Assembly: GCA_020721345.1 (NCBI GenBank) | Contig: DYMX01000004.1 | Span: 1-61,168, forward strand | Reading direction: 5' to 3' | DNA: 61,168 nucleotides | Source of the DNA: Sulfurovum sp. | GTDB taxonomy: Bacteria > Campylobacterota > Campylobacteria > Campylobacterales > Sulfurovaceae | In this document: piece by piece, positions 34,172 to 44,182 of the stretch | How positions within the stretch are numbered: the first letter of the stretch is position 1 | How the letters are laid out: every line of letters begins with the position of its first letter | Program-made: the position numbers and the translations under genes | Notes under the pieces: generated by a model | The model's database searches: none | The model's input: only the letters and a program-made list of their open reading frames with translations | Told to the model about the DNA's origin: nothing

Positions 34172-35665
34172 TCATCCTCCCCCCACCATCATAACCCCAA
34201 ACGAAACAATTGTCCCTATGATTATCTGCATCGCAAAGTTCACATCAAGATCAAAAAGCGATTTTGTGATATATGGCTGCAATAATAATACTGTCATAAA
34301 TCCGGCAATAAGAGCAGCTCTGACACTTCTCTCATCACCTCTTTTCGTCCATAATGCCGCCCCATAAACTCCGAGCAACCCCGCATATGCAAAGACCATC
34401 ACGCCAAGCGCGAAATCAAGCAGCGGTATGTCGCTGACTCTTTGCCAATAGTAACTCAAAATTGCCATAAGCGCAAGCGCAAGCGCTGATGTAAGCACGC
34501 CCGCCCTTGATGCTTTTAGGTAGTGCTCATCTGATCTTCCGCTAAACATCGGTTTATAAATATCCGTTACAGCCACAGACGACATAGCTCCTAGGACTGA
34601 GCTTGTACTTGTAAATGTTGTTGCCACGACACCGATAGTAGCAAGCGCTTTGAAGCCATCTGGAAGTTCATGGAGGATATAGGTCATAAAGATAGCTATC
34701 TTTTCGCCTGCAAAATTTTGATCGACCTCGCTGCTAAAGCCTGAGAGCTCCGGATGTTGATAGAACAGATACAAAAGCAGTCCAATGATCAAAAACAAAG
34801 ATGCAGTTGGAATGGTGATGAGGATAGAAACAATAAGAGATCTTGCGCCTTCTCTCTTGTCTTTGCAGGTAAGAATACGCTGTGTCATATCCTGATCGAG
34901 CCCATAAGCTGCGATATTTAAAAGTAGTAGTCCGCTTATAAGCGCCCAAAAGTTATAACTTCCTGTTAATGAAAAATCAATGATCTTAAGCTTATCGCTT
35001 GAAGCAAGCGTGGAGTAAATCAACTCTATATCGCCTCCGAGAGCGCTAAAAAGATGATAAATGATAAAAAGTGCCGCCCCTATATAGATAATGACTTGAA
35101 CGATATCGGCAAATATGATGGATTTGATGCCTCCAAAATATGCATATCCAAGTGAACCTGCCATCAAAACAACAATAGCAAAAATCATATGAATCGGTGC
35201 AATATCACTAAAAAGTATCATAGATACAGCAAGAGCGCCGATGTAAAGTCTTGCTCCGCTGGCAAAGAGCCTGCCGACTAGAAACATCATCCCTGCATCT
35301 CTTTTGGCTTGTCCTCCATATCTCTTCTCTAAAAGTTCATAAACAGTGATAGCGCCTATATCGTAAAATTTTGGCACCAAGACTTTAGATACTATGATAA
35401 CTGCCAAAAGTGCTGAAAAGAAAAAACCCACAAATGTGAGATTTCCGCCGTATGATGACTCCGGAGCGCCAAGAAATGTTGCGGCTGACTGGGAAGTAGC
35501 AAGAACTGAGATAGCAACCGCAAACATCGGAAGAGATTTTTCGCTGACAAAATAATCTTTTGAATTTTTAACCTTTACTCGAGCAAGCCACACGGACGAG
35601 ATAATTACTAAAAGAAAATAAGATCCAAAAATCACCCAGTCAACTGTGCTAAAAGATGAATTCAT
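34172..35665 (-). CDS. Sodium:solute symporter family transporter
   Basis: 497 residues with about 13 membrane helices, starting SSFSTVDWVIFGSYFLLVII. SSS signatures include SVLATSQSAATFLGAPESSY near 53-72 and ARLYIGALAVSM. The family couples Na+ to uptake of sugars, amino acids or sialic acid. It overlaps the amidase gene by 4 bp, and beyond the TIGR04255 cassette the next genes are anmK, amgK and murU. The substrate is likely a cell-wall sugar, but this is inference from context only. Confidence 0.88.
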   Translation of the reverse strand: MNSSFSTVDWVIFGSYFLLVIISSVWLARVKVKNSKDYFVSEKSLPMFAVAISVLATSQSAATFLGAPESSYGGNLTFVGFFFSALLAVIIVSKVLVPKFYDIGAITVYELLEKRYGGQAKRDAGMMFLVGRLFASGARLYIGALAVSMILFSDIAPIHMIFAIVVLMAGSLGYAYFGGIKSIIFADIVQVIIYIGAALFIIYHLFSALGGDIELIYSTLASSDKLKIIDFSLTGSYNFWALISGLLLLNIAAYGLDQDMTQRILTCKDKREGARSLIVSILITIPTASLFLIIGLLLYLFYQHPELSGFSSEVDQNFAGEKIAIFMTYILHELPDGFKALATIGVVATTFTSTSSVLGAMSSVAVTDIYKPMFSGRSDEHYLKASRAGVLTSALALALMAILSYYWQRVSDIPLLDFALGVMVFAYAGLLGVYGAALWTKRGDERSVRAALIAGFMTVLLLQPYITKSLFDLDVNFAMQIIIGTIVSFGVMMVGGG

Positions 35666-36339
35666 CTACAGTCCTTAGTTAACACAGGTGCTGCTAAATG
35701 CAGATCTTTTACTCTGTTCCTAACTGAACCCATAAATTTATCTCCGGGATCATTTTTGTGCGTAAAATAATTTGGATCAAGCTCAAGCCAATAAGAACTC
35801 TTTTTCATCATAAAGTACTCATGATGACCCATCAAATATTCAATGCGAGGATATTTCTCTTTTAGATACCTAACAAGATAAGCATTTGCTTCAACTTGAG
35901 CTTCGGTCAAATCCTCTGTCTTATCGCTCTTGCCGCCTACATTTTCTATACCTATCGAAAAATAGTTTAATCCTATAATATGTCTAGCCATCATATTTTC
36001 CGGCATAAGTCTATATATAGTTCCATCCCTATCGACCAAAAAATGCGATGAAACGTTCACTGCTCCAGCAGCTGCGATATCTTTACGATCGGTTAGTAGT
36101 TTTTCAGGTTTTAATCTCTCAAATGAGCCTTCAAAGGTGGGTACTGCCGTCCAGTGAAGTACAATTATCTTTGGATCTATGGTTATGTCTTTAACATCCA
36201 AACCATAGCGGCTTTTGATATACTCTTTTGTCATATCAACTCTATTGGTGCTAAAGTCTATCGGCTTATCTATAATGACAAAATCTTTGGCGCACCCAAA
36301 ACTAAAAATTACAAATATCAAGAAACTAATTGATCGCAT
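35662..36339 (-). CDS. Lipoprotein N-acetylmuramoyl-L-alanine amidase (Amidase_2)
   Basis: 225 residues from the ATG at 36339, which has AAAGGA upstream and gives a clean lipoprotein signal MRSISFLIFVIFSFGC, with lipobox FSFGC. Zinc-site blocks are IVLHWTAVP, SSHFLVDRDGTIYRL and GHHEY of the PGRP/amidase_2 fold. Like E. coli AmiD it would cleave the lactyl amide between MurNAc and L-Ala, from the outer-membrane inner face. The product muropeptide sugar could feed the adjacent symporter. It overlaps the upstream gene's end by 14 bp. Confidence 0.88.
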   Translation of the reverse strand: MRSISFLIFVIFSFGCAKDFVIIDKPIDFSTNRVDMTKEYIKSRYGLDVKDITIDPKIIVLHWTAVPTFEGSFERLKPEKLLTDRKDIAAAGAVNVSSHFLVDRDGTIYRLMPENMMARHIIGLNYFSIGIENVGGKSDKTEDLTEAQVEANAYLVRYLKEKYPRIEYLMGHHEYFMMKKSSYWLELDPNYFTHKNDPGDKFMGSVRNRVKDLHLAAPVLTKDCR

Positions 36340-36865
36340 TGTTGTCCTTTGATGTTTTTGAATTCCAATAAAATACAACTGCTATCAACATGGGCGACAA
36401 GAAAAGCCCAAACATATAGCTTGGCATATGAAATATTTTTACATTTTGAAGGTATAAAAATCCAAGCACCAAAATTGCATAAGCGCCTATGCGATAAAAT
36501 GAAACATAAGCTTTGTTTTTCTTCATAGCTTCAATGGTACTTATTTTTTCTTGGTCTTTATCATCTTGATCTTGAGCGTCATCCTGAACTTGTACCTTGT
36601 CATCCTCATCAAAAACACCGTGCGGATCTTCGATCTTATCTAGTAATTCATCAGTCGAAGTTGTAGCTGCCTCATTTTCTACACCTGTTTTAACCATTTG
36701 GGCATAGCTGTATATTGATGCCATCACAACTACGAGTGAACTAGAATATGCAATTTGAGAATTGATAAACCAATCTCTTTGTCCCGCCAAATAACAAAAA
36801 AGAACAATGCCTATATCAACTATCAAAAGAGTATTTATTATTTTAGATCTAATACTCCCCATCAT
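36326..36865 (-). CDS. Uncharacterised inner-membrane protein
   Basis: 179 residues from the ATG at 36865, chosen because AAAGAAG lies six bases upstream. ATGs at 36871 and 36862 are in frame. Predicted helices occupy about 10-28 and 38-58, then an acidic linker rich in D, Q and E (VQVQDDAQDQDDKDQEK), then two helices in about 125-170. No family is recognised beyond a general membrane protein. It overlaps atpZ by about 17 bp and the amidase by 14 bp. Confidence 0.7.
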   Translation of the reverse strand: MMGSIRSKIINTLLIVDIGIVLFCYLAGQRDWFINSQIAYSSSLVVVMASIYSYAQMVKTGVENEAATTSTDELLDKIEDPHGVFDEDDKVQVQDDAQDQDDKDQEKISTIEAMKKNKAYVSFYRIGAYAILVLGFLYLQNVKIFHMPSYMFGLFLSPMLIAVVFYWNSKTSKDNNAIN

Positions 36866-37148
36866 CCTCATCTTCTTTCAATGCTTTGTATTTATATTTT
36901 GGATCATTTGCCAACTCGTCGAGTGAAGCTTTTTGTCTTGCGTATGCTTTATATACATTTAAAATAGCTGCTGCAACGCCTATAAAAATACCTATCCATA
37001 GCGTCCATGCCAATCCAGTAAGTTTTTTTGATCCCAGACCAATGCCGACACCGATAAGAACTGCGACAACTATAGAGATGCCTAGACTCAACTCATCTGC
37101 CGCACCGACTATTTTTTTTAATTTCGGCTCTTCTTCAATACTGTTCAT
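36849..37148 (-). CDS. AtpZ/AtpI family small membrane protein
   Basis: 99 residues with two helices (about 20-42 and 48-70) and the GVGIGLGSKKL turn of the AtpZ/AtpI family. These proteins are associated with F-type ATP synthase assembly and Mg2+ or Ca2+ transport, although no atp operon is here. The acidic C-terminal tail ends EDEDDGEY. AAAGG lies six bases before the ATG, inside the hemL end, showing tight coupling to hemL. Confidence 0.82.
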   Translation of the reverse strand: MNSIEEEPKLKKIVGAADELSLGISIVVAVLIGVGIGLGSKKLTGLAWTLWIGIFIGVAAAILNVYKAYARQKASLDELANDPKYKYKALKEDEDDGEY

Positions 37149-37150
37149 AT

Positions 37151-38443
37151 TTAACCTTTTATCTCTTCCATAGCCTCATAAGCGGCTTTTATGGTCTCTT
37201 CGATCATGTGATCCGTTATAGCCGTACATATAAATCCTGCCTCAAAAGACGAGCAAGCCAGATAAACACCGCGATTTAACATAGCTTGATGAAATAAGCC
37301 GAATGTTTTTTGATCATTTTGCTGCGCATCATCGAAGTTTTTTACAGGTTTTTGGCTAAAGAAAAGTCCAAACATCGAACCCCTGACATCAGTTACCAAA
37401 TGGTATCCGAAATGGCTTGCAGCTTCTCTAAATCCTTGCATAAGCATTTTTGCCTTATTTTCAAGTTTTGAATATATTTCAGGATCAGCTTTTAGTTTTT
37501 TTAAAGATACCAATCCTGCCGCCATAGCTACAGGATTTCCGCTCAAAGTCCCTGCTTGATACACAGGACCCTCAGGAGAAAGATACGACATTATCTCACC
37601 TCTTGCGCCAAATGCGCCCACAGGCATACCAGCGCCTATAACTTTACCCCAAGTGATAATATCCGGTTTTACGCCGCTTATCCCGCACGCACCCTTCAAA
37701 GATGCTCTAAAGCCGCTCATTACCTCATCGAAAATTAAAAGCGCATTATGTTTATCGCAAAACTCTCTAAGTTCTTTCAAGAATTCTTCATCTGCAGGCA
37801 CAAGCCCCATATTTCCTGCTATCGGCTCTATGATAACGCATGCCATATCGCCTTTTGCATCTTCAAAGCATTTTTTCACGCTCTCTATATCGTTATATCT
37901 AGCCAAATGTGTATGTTTTGTAAGATCAGCTGGAACTCCTGGGCTTGAAGGAGTCCCAAATGTTGCCAGTCCGCTTCCTGCTTGAACCAGAAGTGAGTCA
38001 CTGTGCCCATGATAACATCCTGCAAATTTCACAAGTCCATTTTTGCCAGTAAATCCTCTAGCCAAACGAATAGCGCTCATAACTGCTTCCGTACCTGAAC
38101 TTACAAATCTTACTTTATCTATGTAATCAAACATAGGGACTATCTCGGCAGCCAATTTGGTTTCGGTTTCGGTTGGAGTGCCAAAACTAAGCCCTTTTTT
38201 AACCGCATTTATTACGGCATTTTCTATTTCCAAGTCACAATGACCAAAAATTAGCGGACCCCAGCTCTGAACATAGTCAATATATCTGTTTCCGTCAATA
38301 TCATAGATATACGCTCCCTCTCCTTTTTCAATAAACAGTGGGGTGCCGCCTACTGCTTTAAATGCGCGAACAGGAGAATCAACTCCACCGGGTATTACTT
38401 CATATGCCTCCCTGAAAGCATTGATACTTTTTTCATAAGTCAT
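37151..38443 (-). CDS. hemL: Glutamate-1-semialdehyde 2,1-aminomutase
   Basis: 430 residues from the ATG at 38443 ([10 protein letters not shown]), which has AAGGAT upstream; the open frame runs further back but without support. It makes 5-aminolevulinate for heme by the C5 pathway, using PLP. Motifs are [42 protein letters not shown] and [11 protein letters not shown] followed by [16 protein letters not shown], where K is the PLP lysine. Length matches the family (about 426 aa). It precedes atpZ by 2 bp. Confidence 0.97.
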   Translation of the reverse strand: MTYEKSINAFREAYEVIPGGVDSPVRAFKAVGGTPLFIEKGEGAYIYDIDGNRYIDYVQSWGPLIFGHCDLEIENAVINAVKKGLSFGTPTETETKLAAEIVPMFDYIDKVRFVSSGTEAVMSAIRLARGFTGKNGLVKFAGCYHGHSDSLLVQAGSGLATFGTPSSPGVPADLTKHTHLARYNDIESVKKCFEDAKGDMACVIIEPIAGNMGLVPADEEFLKELREFCDKHNALLIFDEVMSGFRASLKGACGISGVKPDIITWGKVIGAGMPVGAFGARGEIMSYLSPEGPVYQAGTLSGNPVAMAAGLVSLKKLKADPEIYSKLENKAKMLMQGFREAASHFGYHLVTDVRGSMFGLFFSQKPVKNFDDAQQNDQKTFGLFHQAMLNRGVYLACSSFEAGFICTAITDHMIEETIKAAYEAMEEIKG

Positions 38444-38519
38444 AAACACAAGATCCTTAAAATGATTATTGATTAGATTATAACTTAAAAATGGTAAAAA
38501 GTTGGAATTGCAGAAATAA

Positions 38520-38723
38520 TTATAATAATGATACAAAAGTATCTTTGAAAGAACATTTGCCCGTAAATTTACAAAACGGTCTCCATCCCATAATGCCAAC
38601 GAACAATGGAAGCACTCCTATATAAAGCCAAGTAGTGCCTGTTAAAAAAGCAGCTGCGATAAGAACAAGTCCTACTGCTATACGCAGTGGACGACATATT
38701 TTTTCTATTTTTACTATATCCAT
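38520..38723 (-). CDS. DUF2892/YgaP-like small membrane protein
   Basis: 67 residues. A helical hairpin (about 14-45) follows [16 protein letters not shown], and the C-terminus has [15 protein letters not shown] with two Cys near residues 51 and 57. It matches the DUF2892 family by length, hairpin and Cys placement. It sits between hemL and the L,D-transpeptidase-like gene on the same strand, with 76 and 56 bp gaps. Function unknown. Confidence 0.8.
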   Translation of the reverse strand: MDIVKIEKICRPLRIAVGLVLIAAAFLTGTTWLYIGVLPLFVGIMGWRPFCKFTGKCSFKDTFVSLL

Positions 38724-38779
38724 ATTTTATCTCTTTGAATTTTTTACAAATTTATCCTTTTATAACTTTAAATTAACTT

Positions 38780-39478
38780 TTACTTTACTTGATTTAATAG
38801 TCGGTTTATTTCGCTTTTAGGAGCTTGAACAAGGATCGGATTTGCTTCTTTTTTTAGCCAAATAATGATCTCTTTTATCTCATCTTCACTCATAGCATCG
38901 CATCCTGTTGTAGGAATGCTCTTGATGTGCATAAATATGCACGAACCCTTGCTAGGAATATTGTCTGGATTATGTTTAACAACTATGCCGTATTTATAGT
39001 AATTGGCAGGAAATTTCATATTTTCATAGCTGACATAATCTTTTACCATTTTCATATTGCTATTAATTATTTGATTGTAAAACATCGACTTGCCGTCATC
39101 TACGCAATGATGATATTCGTGCATGACATTATATGGATATTTTACATCAAACGGCTCATATCCAAATGCACTCCCGAGCTCAAAAATTCCTATCGGCGAC
39201 TTGCCGTCACCCTCTTTTTTGATGATAGCGGCATTTTTTGGAATGGTATGAAGTCCAAGCCCCCACCCCATACCGTTCTTTCCTATTTTGATGTCAATCT
39301 CTTTACCGATTTTTTGCCATTTGCTATTTTTCAAAGAGTATCTTTGAAGCTTGGCATTTGATTTATTATAATCATCTGATACTACAACTATCATCTGTGT
39401 ATGCTTTGGCAAAATCGGCTTTTGTGCCATAGCAAAAACAGCGAAAATAAAAAGCGCAAAAGCAAGTAAAATTCTCAT
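38780..39478 (-). CDS. L,D-transpeptidase family protein, secreted
   Basis: 232 residues: signal peptide about 1-19 (cut after AMA), then a YkuD-like catalytic domain. The active-site block is FMHIKSIPTTGCDAMSEDE, with the HxxS and GC elements near residues 178-191. Such enzymes form or cut cross-links or attach proteins to murein in the periplasm; in epsilon-group bacteria similar proteins act in cell shape. The DGKSPIGIFELGSAFGYEP segment is a family hallmark. It ends 56 bp before the small membrane protein and is divergent from lpxB. Confidence 0.85.
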   Translation of the reverse strand: MRILLAFALFIFAVFAMAQKPILPKHTQMIVVVSDDYNKSNAKLQRYSLKNSKWQKIGKEIDIKIGKNGMGWGLGLHTIPKNAAIIKKEGDGKSPIGIFELGSAFGYEPFDVKYPYNVMHEYHHCVDDGKSMFYNQIINSNMKMVKDYVSYENMKFPANYYKYGIVVKHNPDNIPSKGSCIFMHIKSIPTTGCDAMSEDEIKEIIIWLKKEANPILVQAPKSEINRLLNQVK

Positions 39479-39537
39479 TATGATATAATCCTTTTAAATT
39501 AGCTATACAATTATAACGAGAAAAAGGTACATTAATA

Positions 39538-40581
39538 GTGAAAATTTTAGTCTCTGCACTTGAGCCATCTTCAAATCTTCATCTAAAAGAGTTGCTTAAA
39601 CACACTGGCGACATAGAATTAATGGGTATATTTGATAAAAACCTAGGCTTCCCGCTTTATGACATATCGCAAATGGCAATAATGGGCATTGTTGATGTAT
39701 TTAAAAAATTAAGATGGTTTTACCGCGTAGCTGATGAAATGGTGGAACTGGCTTCAAAATGCGACAAGGTTTTACTTATGGACAGCTCCGGTTTTAATCT
39801 ACCGTTAGCTAAAAAAATAAAAGAAAAATATCCCAACAAAGAGATCATCTATTATATACTGCCGCAAGTTTGGGCAAGTCGTCCAAAAAGAGTTAAGAAA
39901 TTGGAGAAATACTGCGACAAGCTGCTTGGTATCCTGCCTTTTGAGATAGATATGTACAAAAGCGGTAAAGCCAAATACGTAGGGCATCCTCTACTAGATG
40001 AGATAACTGTAAAAAGAGAAACTTTTGATAAAAACAGGGTTGTATTTTTAGCCGGCAGCAGATCGGGCGAGATAACTAGACTTATGCCTGTTTTTAAAGA
40101 AGTTAGAAAAAACCTGAAAGACAAATATGCAACCCTTGTCATTCCTGCCTCATTTGATGATAAAAAGATAAAAAGACTTTATGGAGATATAGACGATTTT
40201 GAAATCTCAAGAGATACTCACAGCGCACTTGTTAAGAGTGAATTTGCATTTATATGCAGTGGTACGGCGACACTTGAAGCTGCTCTTATCGGCGCGCCGT
40301 TCATACTGGTTTACAAGGCAAAGAAGCTCGATTTTTTTATAGGAAGAAAAATTTTGGGAATTGAACTTGTGGGACTGGCAAATATCCTCCTCAAACACTA
40401 CAATGATACACTGCTTCACGAAGAGGTATTACAAGATGACGTAAATGCTAATAGTCTGCTAAATGCTTACTATAGAACCGATAGAGAAATTTTTAATCTA
40501 AAGGCAGATGAACTAAAAAAATATCTTGGGTTTGGATCAAGTAAAAATGTTGCCGATATTTTAATGGGTAAACGGTGCTAG
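39538..40581 (+). CDS. lpxB: Lipid-A-disaccharide synthase
   Basis: 347 residues, starting at GTG. Glycosyltransferase-B fold with FLAGSRSGEITRLMPVF near 169-185, FAFICSGTATLEAALIGAPF near 233-252 and LVYKAKKLDFFIGR. It joins UDP-diacylglucosamine and lipid X to make the lipid A disaccharide at the inner membrane. It is shorter than E. coli LpxB (382 aa). It shares a 7-bp overlap with queH, and lpxA lies 1.6 kb downstream. Confidence 0.95.
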   Translation: MKILVSALEPSSNLHLKELLKHTGDIELMGIFDKNLGFPLYDISQMAIMGIVDVFKKLRWFYRVADEMVELASKCDKVLLMDSSGFNLPLAKKIKEKYPNKEIIYYILPQVWASRPKRVKKLEKYCDKLLGILPFEIDMYKSGKAKYVGHPLLDEITVKRETFDKNRVVFLAGSRSGEITRLMPVFKEVRKNLKDKYATLVIPASFDDKKIKRLYGDIDDFEISRDTHSALVKSEFAFICSGTATLEAALIGAPFILVYKAKKLDFFIGRKILGIELVGLANILLKHYNDTLLHEEVLQDDVNANSLLNAYYRTDREIFNLKADELKKYLGFGSSKNVADILMGKRC

Positions 40582-41648
40582 TTCATATCTGCTGCGCGGT
40601 TGACAGCCACTTTTTTTTACAAAAATTAAGAGATGATTATCCAAATGAAAAACTTATTGGTTTTTTTTACGATTCCAATATTCACCCGTATAGTGAATAC
40701 TATCTCAGGCTCCTTGATGTCAAAAGAAGCTGTAAATTGCTAGATATCGAGCTTATCGAAGGTGAATATGATACTCAAAGTTGGCTAGAGGCTGTAAAAG
40801 GATATGAAAACGAACCGGAAAAAGGCAAAAGATGCTCTATCTGTTTTGACAATCGCTTTGAAACAAGTGCCGCAAAAGCAAAAGAGTTGGGGATGAAAAT
40901 ATTTACATCCACACTGCTAACAAGTCCAAAAAAATCATTAGCTCAATTAAAAACTTCCGGTGACTATTTGGCAAAGAAGTACGGCATTGACTTTATAGCG
41001 CCGGACTATAGAAGCAAACAAGGTACGCAGGAGCAAAATATCTTAGCCAAACAGGACAAATTATACCGCCAAGACTACTGCGGTTGTCTTTTTGGACTAA
41101 CCAAACAAAGAGAATATCAAGACCGCCTTGCAGATGAGCTATTTTCTCCCATATCAAATCAAATCATGCCCGAATCTATAGAAAGTAGAACCCAGCTTTA
41201 TGAAAAAAGATGGGAGCTTGAAGAGAATAAAATCTCTTATGCTATCCGAAAAGAGAGATTTTTAAACTATAGACTTCTGCATGCAAAAGTCATACAAAAT
41301 AACAATACTTTAGTATCTCATTTTCTTCCATATTCTACTCTCAAAAAAGGCTACTCTAGAGGCAAGATCACTTGGGATGAAAATATGGGTTATTTTGACA
41401 GGGATGAGATAATATTTATATCGCTTGAATTCTACAATATACTTGCAAATACGTCATACAAAACCGTAAAAGAACTTATTTTCAACCCTCCTGTTTTTGA
41501 GGAAGAGATAAAGATCAGACATCAAATCTTATCAAATCCATACAACTTGAGCGCTATAATTGTCATAGACAACAAACTAAAAGGAAAATTTGAGATCATG
41601 TGCGATAGTAAGGTATATGAGGATATAAAAGAGAATTTAATCTTTTAG
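40575..41648 (+). CDS. queH: Epoxyqueuosine reductase QueH, extended form
   Basis: 357 residues from GTG at 40575. The reaction reduces epoxyqueuosine to queuosine in tRNA. The QueH (DUF208) domain (1-190) shows the Cys pairs HICCAVDS, GKRCSICFDNRF and QDYCGCLFG that bind iron and the iron-sulfur site. Residues 190-357 form a lysine-rich C-terminal extension absent from short QueH proteins (about 200 aa), a form also known in Helicobacter. The function of the tail is unknown. It overlaps the end of lpxB. Confidence 0.9.
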   Translation: MLVHICCAVDSHFFLQKLRDDYPNEKLIGFFYDSNIHPYSEYYLRLLDVKRSCKLLDIELIEGEYDTQSWLEAVKGYENEPEKGKRCSICFDNRFETSAAKAKELGMKIFTSTLLTSPKKSLAQLKTSGDYLAKKYGIDFIAPDYRSKQGTQEQNILAKQDKLYRQDYCGCLFGLTKQREYQDRLADELFSPISNQIMPESIESRTQLYEKRWELEENKISYAIRKERFLNYRLLHAKVIQNNNTLVSHFLPYSTLKKGYSRGKITWDENMGYFDRDEIIFISLEFYNILANTSYKTVKELIFNPPVFEEEIKIRHQILSNPYNLSAIIVIDNKLKGKFEIMCDSKVYEDIKENLIF

Positions 41649-41720
41649 TAAACACTATAATTTCTATTTTTTAGCAACAATTGAGTAAAATATGTAAATT
41701 TAACTAAAGAGGTTTATAAA

Positions 41721-42164
41721 TTGCTTAGTGTTACAGATATTCAAAAAATATTACCACATCGTTATCCATTTTTATTGGTCGATAGGATCACTGAACTTAA
41801 AAAAGACGAATATGTCATAGGATACAAAAACATATCTATATCTGAGCCTATTTTTCAAGGTCATTTTCCTGATCACCCGATCTATCCAGGCGTTATGATC
41901 CTAGAAGGCATGGCGCAAGCAGGCGGCATCTTAGCATTTCAAAGTATGGATATGACAGAAGAGCAAGCTGCGCAGAAAGTTGTATATTTTATGAGTATTG
42001 ACGGCGCAAAGTTTCGTCATCCCGTAAAACCGGGCGATAAACTAGAATACCGCATGACAGTAGCAAAGCATAAAGGCGCTATTTGGGTTTTAGAGGGCAA
42101 AGCATACGTAGATGATATACTTGTCAGCGAGGCTGAACTAAAAGCCATGATAGTGGATAAATAA
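41721..42164 (+). CDS. fabZ: 3-hydroxyacyl-ACP dehydratase FabZ
   Basis: 147 residues, starting at TTG with AAAGAGG upstream. The hot-dog fold has [11 protein letters not shown] near 13-23, [20 protein letters not shown], with the catalytic His-Pro pair and Glu, near 50-68. It dehydrates hydroxyacyl-ACP in fatty acid elongation. It stops one base after the lpxA ATG begins (TAATG overlap), so translation is coupled. Confidence 0.97.
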   Translation: MLSVTDIQKILPHRYPFLLVDRITELKKDEYVIGYKNISISEPIFQGHFPDHPIYPGVMILEGMAQAGGILAFQSMDMTEEQAAQKVVYFMSIDGAKFRHPVKPGDKLEYRMTVAKHKGAIWVLEGKAYVDDILVSEAELKAMIVDK

Positions 42165-42949
42165 TGAACAATATTCATCCAACAGCTATCATAGAAGACG
42201 GCGCAAATATTGGATCAAATGTAACTATCGGCGCATATAGCTATGTGGGTAAGAACGTAACTATTGGGAACGATACCATAATTGATACTCATACGCTTAT
42301 AGACGGCTATACTAGAATAGGAAAAAATAACCATATTTTTTCACATGCAACTATCGGTTCAATTCCGCAAGACTTGAAGTACGGCGGAGAAAAAAGCGAA
42401 CTAATAATAGGCGACAATAATAAAATTAGAGAATATACACTTTTAAACCCAGGAACCGAGGGTGGCGGAATGGTAACAAAAGTTGGAAACAATAACCTGC
42501 TTATGGGCTATGTTCATCTCGGACATGATGTCATTATGGGCGATAATTGCATACTCGCGAACGGCGCAACACTTGCAGGTCATGTCGAACTCGGCAATTA
42601 TGTAGTTATCGGCGGACTTACTCCCGTACATCAATTTGTTCACATAGGCGACTATGCAATGATAGCGGGAGCAAGCGCGCTTTCTCAAGATGTGCCGCCA
42701 TATTGCTTAGCGCAAGGAAATCATGCGATACTTAGAGGGCTAAACCTAACAGGACTTAGAAGACATATAGACAGAAGCGAGATAGATCAGCTAAGAATTG
42801 CATACAAGGAAATATTTGAACAAGGCAATCCTCTGCAAGACACATCAAAAAAACTTGTTTTATCAAGCACATCAGACGCTGTTAAAAATTTGGCAAATTT
42901 TATTATTAATTCCAAAAGAGGAATTCCATTTGAAAGAGAACATAAATGA
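42164..42949 (+). CDS. lpxA: UDP-N-acetylglucosamine acyltransferase LpxA
   Basis: 261 residues. A left-handed beta helix of hexapeptide repeats ([18 protein letters not shown] and so on) covers 1-190, with the catalytic His in [15 protein letters not shown]. The C-terminal helical domain is 190-261 ([20 protein letters not shown]). It is the first step of lipid A synthesis. It overlaps clpX by 4 bp (ATGA), as usual in this group's fabZ-lpxA-clpX run. Confidence 0.97.
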   Translation: MNNIHPTAIIEDGANIGSNVTIGAYSYVGKNVTIGNDTIIDTHTLIDGYTRIGKNNHIFSHATIGSIPQDLKYGGEKSELIIGDNNKIREYTLLNPGTEGGGMVTKVGNNNLLMGYVHLGHDVIMGDNCILANGATLAGHVELGNYVVIGGLTPVHQFVHIGDYAMIAGASALSQDVPPYCLAQGNHAILRGLNLTGLRRHIDRSEIDQLRIAYKEIFEQGNPLQDTSKKLVLSSTSDAVKNLANFIINSKRGIPFEREHK

Positions 42950-44166
42950 GTGAAAGACATTGTAATTTTTGCGGAGTAGCCGATAGTCAGGAAAATCCGC
43001 TCGTAGCCGGAAAAGAAGCATTTATATGTGCCAACTGTGTTGTTTCTGCATACAAAATACTTTTTGGCGACACGGAAGAGACATTTTCAGGGACTGAGCT
43101 TGAGGGTGAGCTTATCTACCCTAAAGAGACGAAGAAGCTTCTTGATGAGTATGTGATTGGTCAAGATAATGCCAAAAAAACACTCTCTGTTGCTGTTTAC
43201 AATCACTATAAAAGAATTTTCAAACAACATGAATTAGAAGATGAAACAGAAATATCAAAATCAAACATACTTCTTATAGGGCCGACGGGAAGCGGAAAAA
43301 CGCTTCTTGCCCAAAGTATCGCTAGATTTTTAAATGTTCCTATCGCAATTGCTGATGCAACAACATTGACTGAAGCAGGATATGTTGGAGAGGATGTTGA
43401 AAATATTTTAGTCAAATTATTCCAGGTAGCGGATGGCGACATACAAAGATGTGAGCACGGCATAGTATTTATAGACGAAATTGATAAAATTGCGAGAATG
43501 GGCGAAAACAGATCTATTACTAGAGATGTATCGGGCGAAGGCGTACAGCAAGCGCTTTTAAAGATCATAGAGGGCTCTGTTGTCAATATCCCGCCAAAAG
43601 GCGGCAGAAAACATCCAAATCAGGATTTTATTCAAATTGACACGTCGAACATACTGTTTATTTGCGGCGGCGCTTTTGACGGATTATCCGAGATCATCAA
43701 AAGAAGACAAGGCGCAAATGTTCTAGGCTTTGAGCAAGAGAAGAAAAGTAAAGCTGAAAAAGAAGATGTGGTATCGCTGGTTGAGCCAGATGACCTTGTA
43801 AGCTTTGGCTTAATTCCTGAACTTATAGGAAGATTGCATGTAATTGCAACATTGGAAAAAATCACGCAAGAAGATATGGTTAGAATTTTAACTGAACCAA
43901 AAAATGCGCTTACAAAACAATATCAAAAACTATTTGAATTAGATGAAGCTAAGCTCTCTTTTGAAGCCGATGCCTTGTCTGAGATTGCAAAAAAAGCAAT
44001 AGAGAGAAAAACAGGTGCTAGAGGGCTTAGGTCTATTTTGGAAGAGCTGCTTTTGGAAACCATGTATGAACTTCCGGAGCTTAAAGGTTATGAGGTTATA
44101 ATAACGTCAGACAATGTTATAAACGGTACAAAACCTTTATATATTAAACAAAAACAGAGTGCATAA
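42946..44166 (+). CDS. clpX: ATP-dependent Clp protease ATP-binding subunit ClpX
   Basis: 406 residues. The N-terminal zinc domain has CNFCG and CANC Cys pairs (about 6-29). Walker A GPTGSGKT is near 110-117, and [16 protein letters not shown] is Walker B. It unfolds tagged substrates for ClpP. Length fits the family (about 420 aa). It lies between lpxA and mreB with overlapping ends, in a block conserved across Campylobacterota. Confidence 0.98.
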   Translation: MSERHCNFCGVADSQENPLVAGKEAFICANCVVSAYKILFGDTEETFSGTELEGELIYPKETKKLLDEYVIGQDNAKKTLSVAVYNHYKRIFKQHELEDETEISKSNILLIGPTGSGKTLLAQSIARFLNVPIAIADATTLTEAGYVGEDVENILVKLFQVADGDIQRCEHGIVFIDEIDKIARMGENRSITRDVSGEGVQQALLKIIEGSVVNIPPKGGRKHPNQDFIQIDTSNILFICGGAFDGLSEIIKRRQGANVLGFEQEKKSKAEKEDVVSLVEPDDLVSFGLIPELIGRLHVIATLEKITQEDMVRILTEPKNALTKQYQKLFELDEAKLSFEADALSEIAKKAIERKTGARGLRSILEELLLETMYELPELKGYEVIITSDNVINGTKPLYIKQKQSA

Positions 44167-44182
44167 AAGTAAAAGGATTAGA

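Noticed and set aside
37151-38599. Longer hemL start at 38599
   Set aside because: The extra 52 residues are not HemL-like, and a good ribosome site lies before the ATG at 38443.
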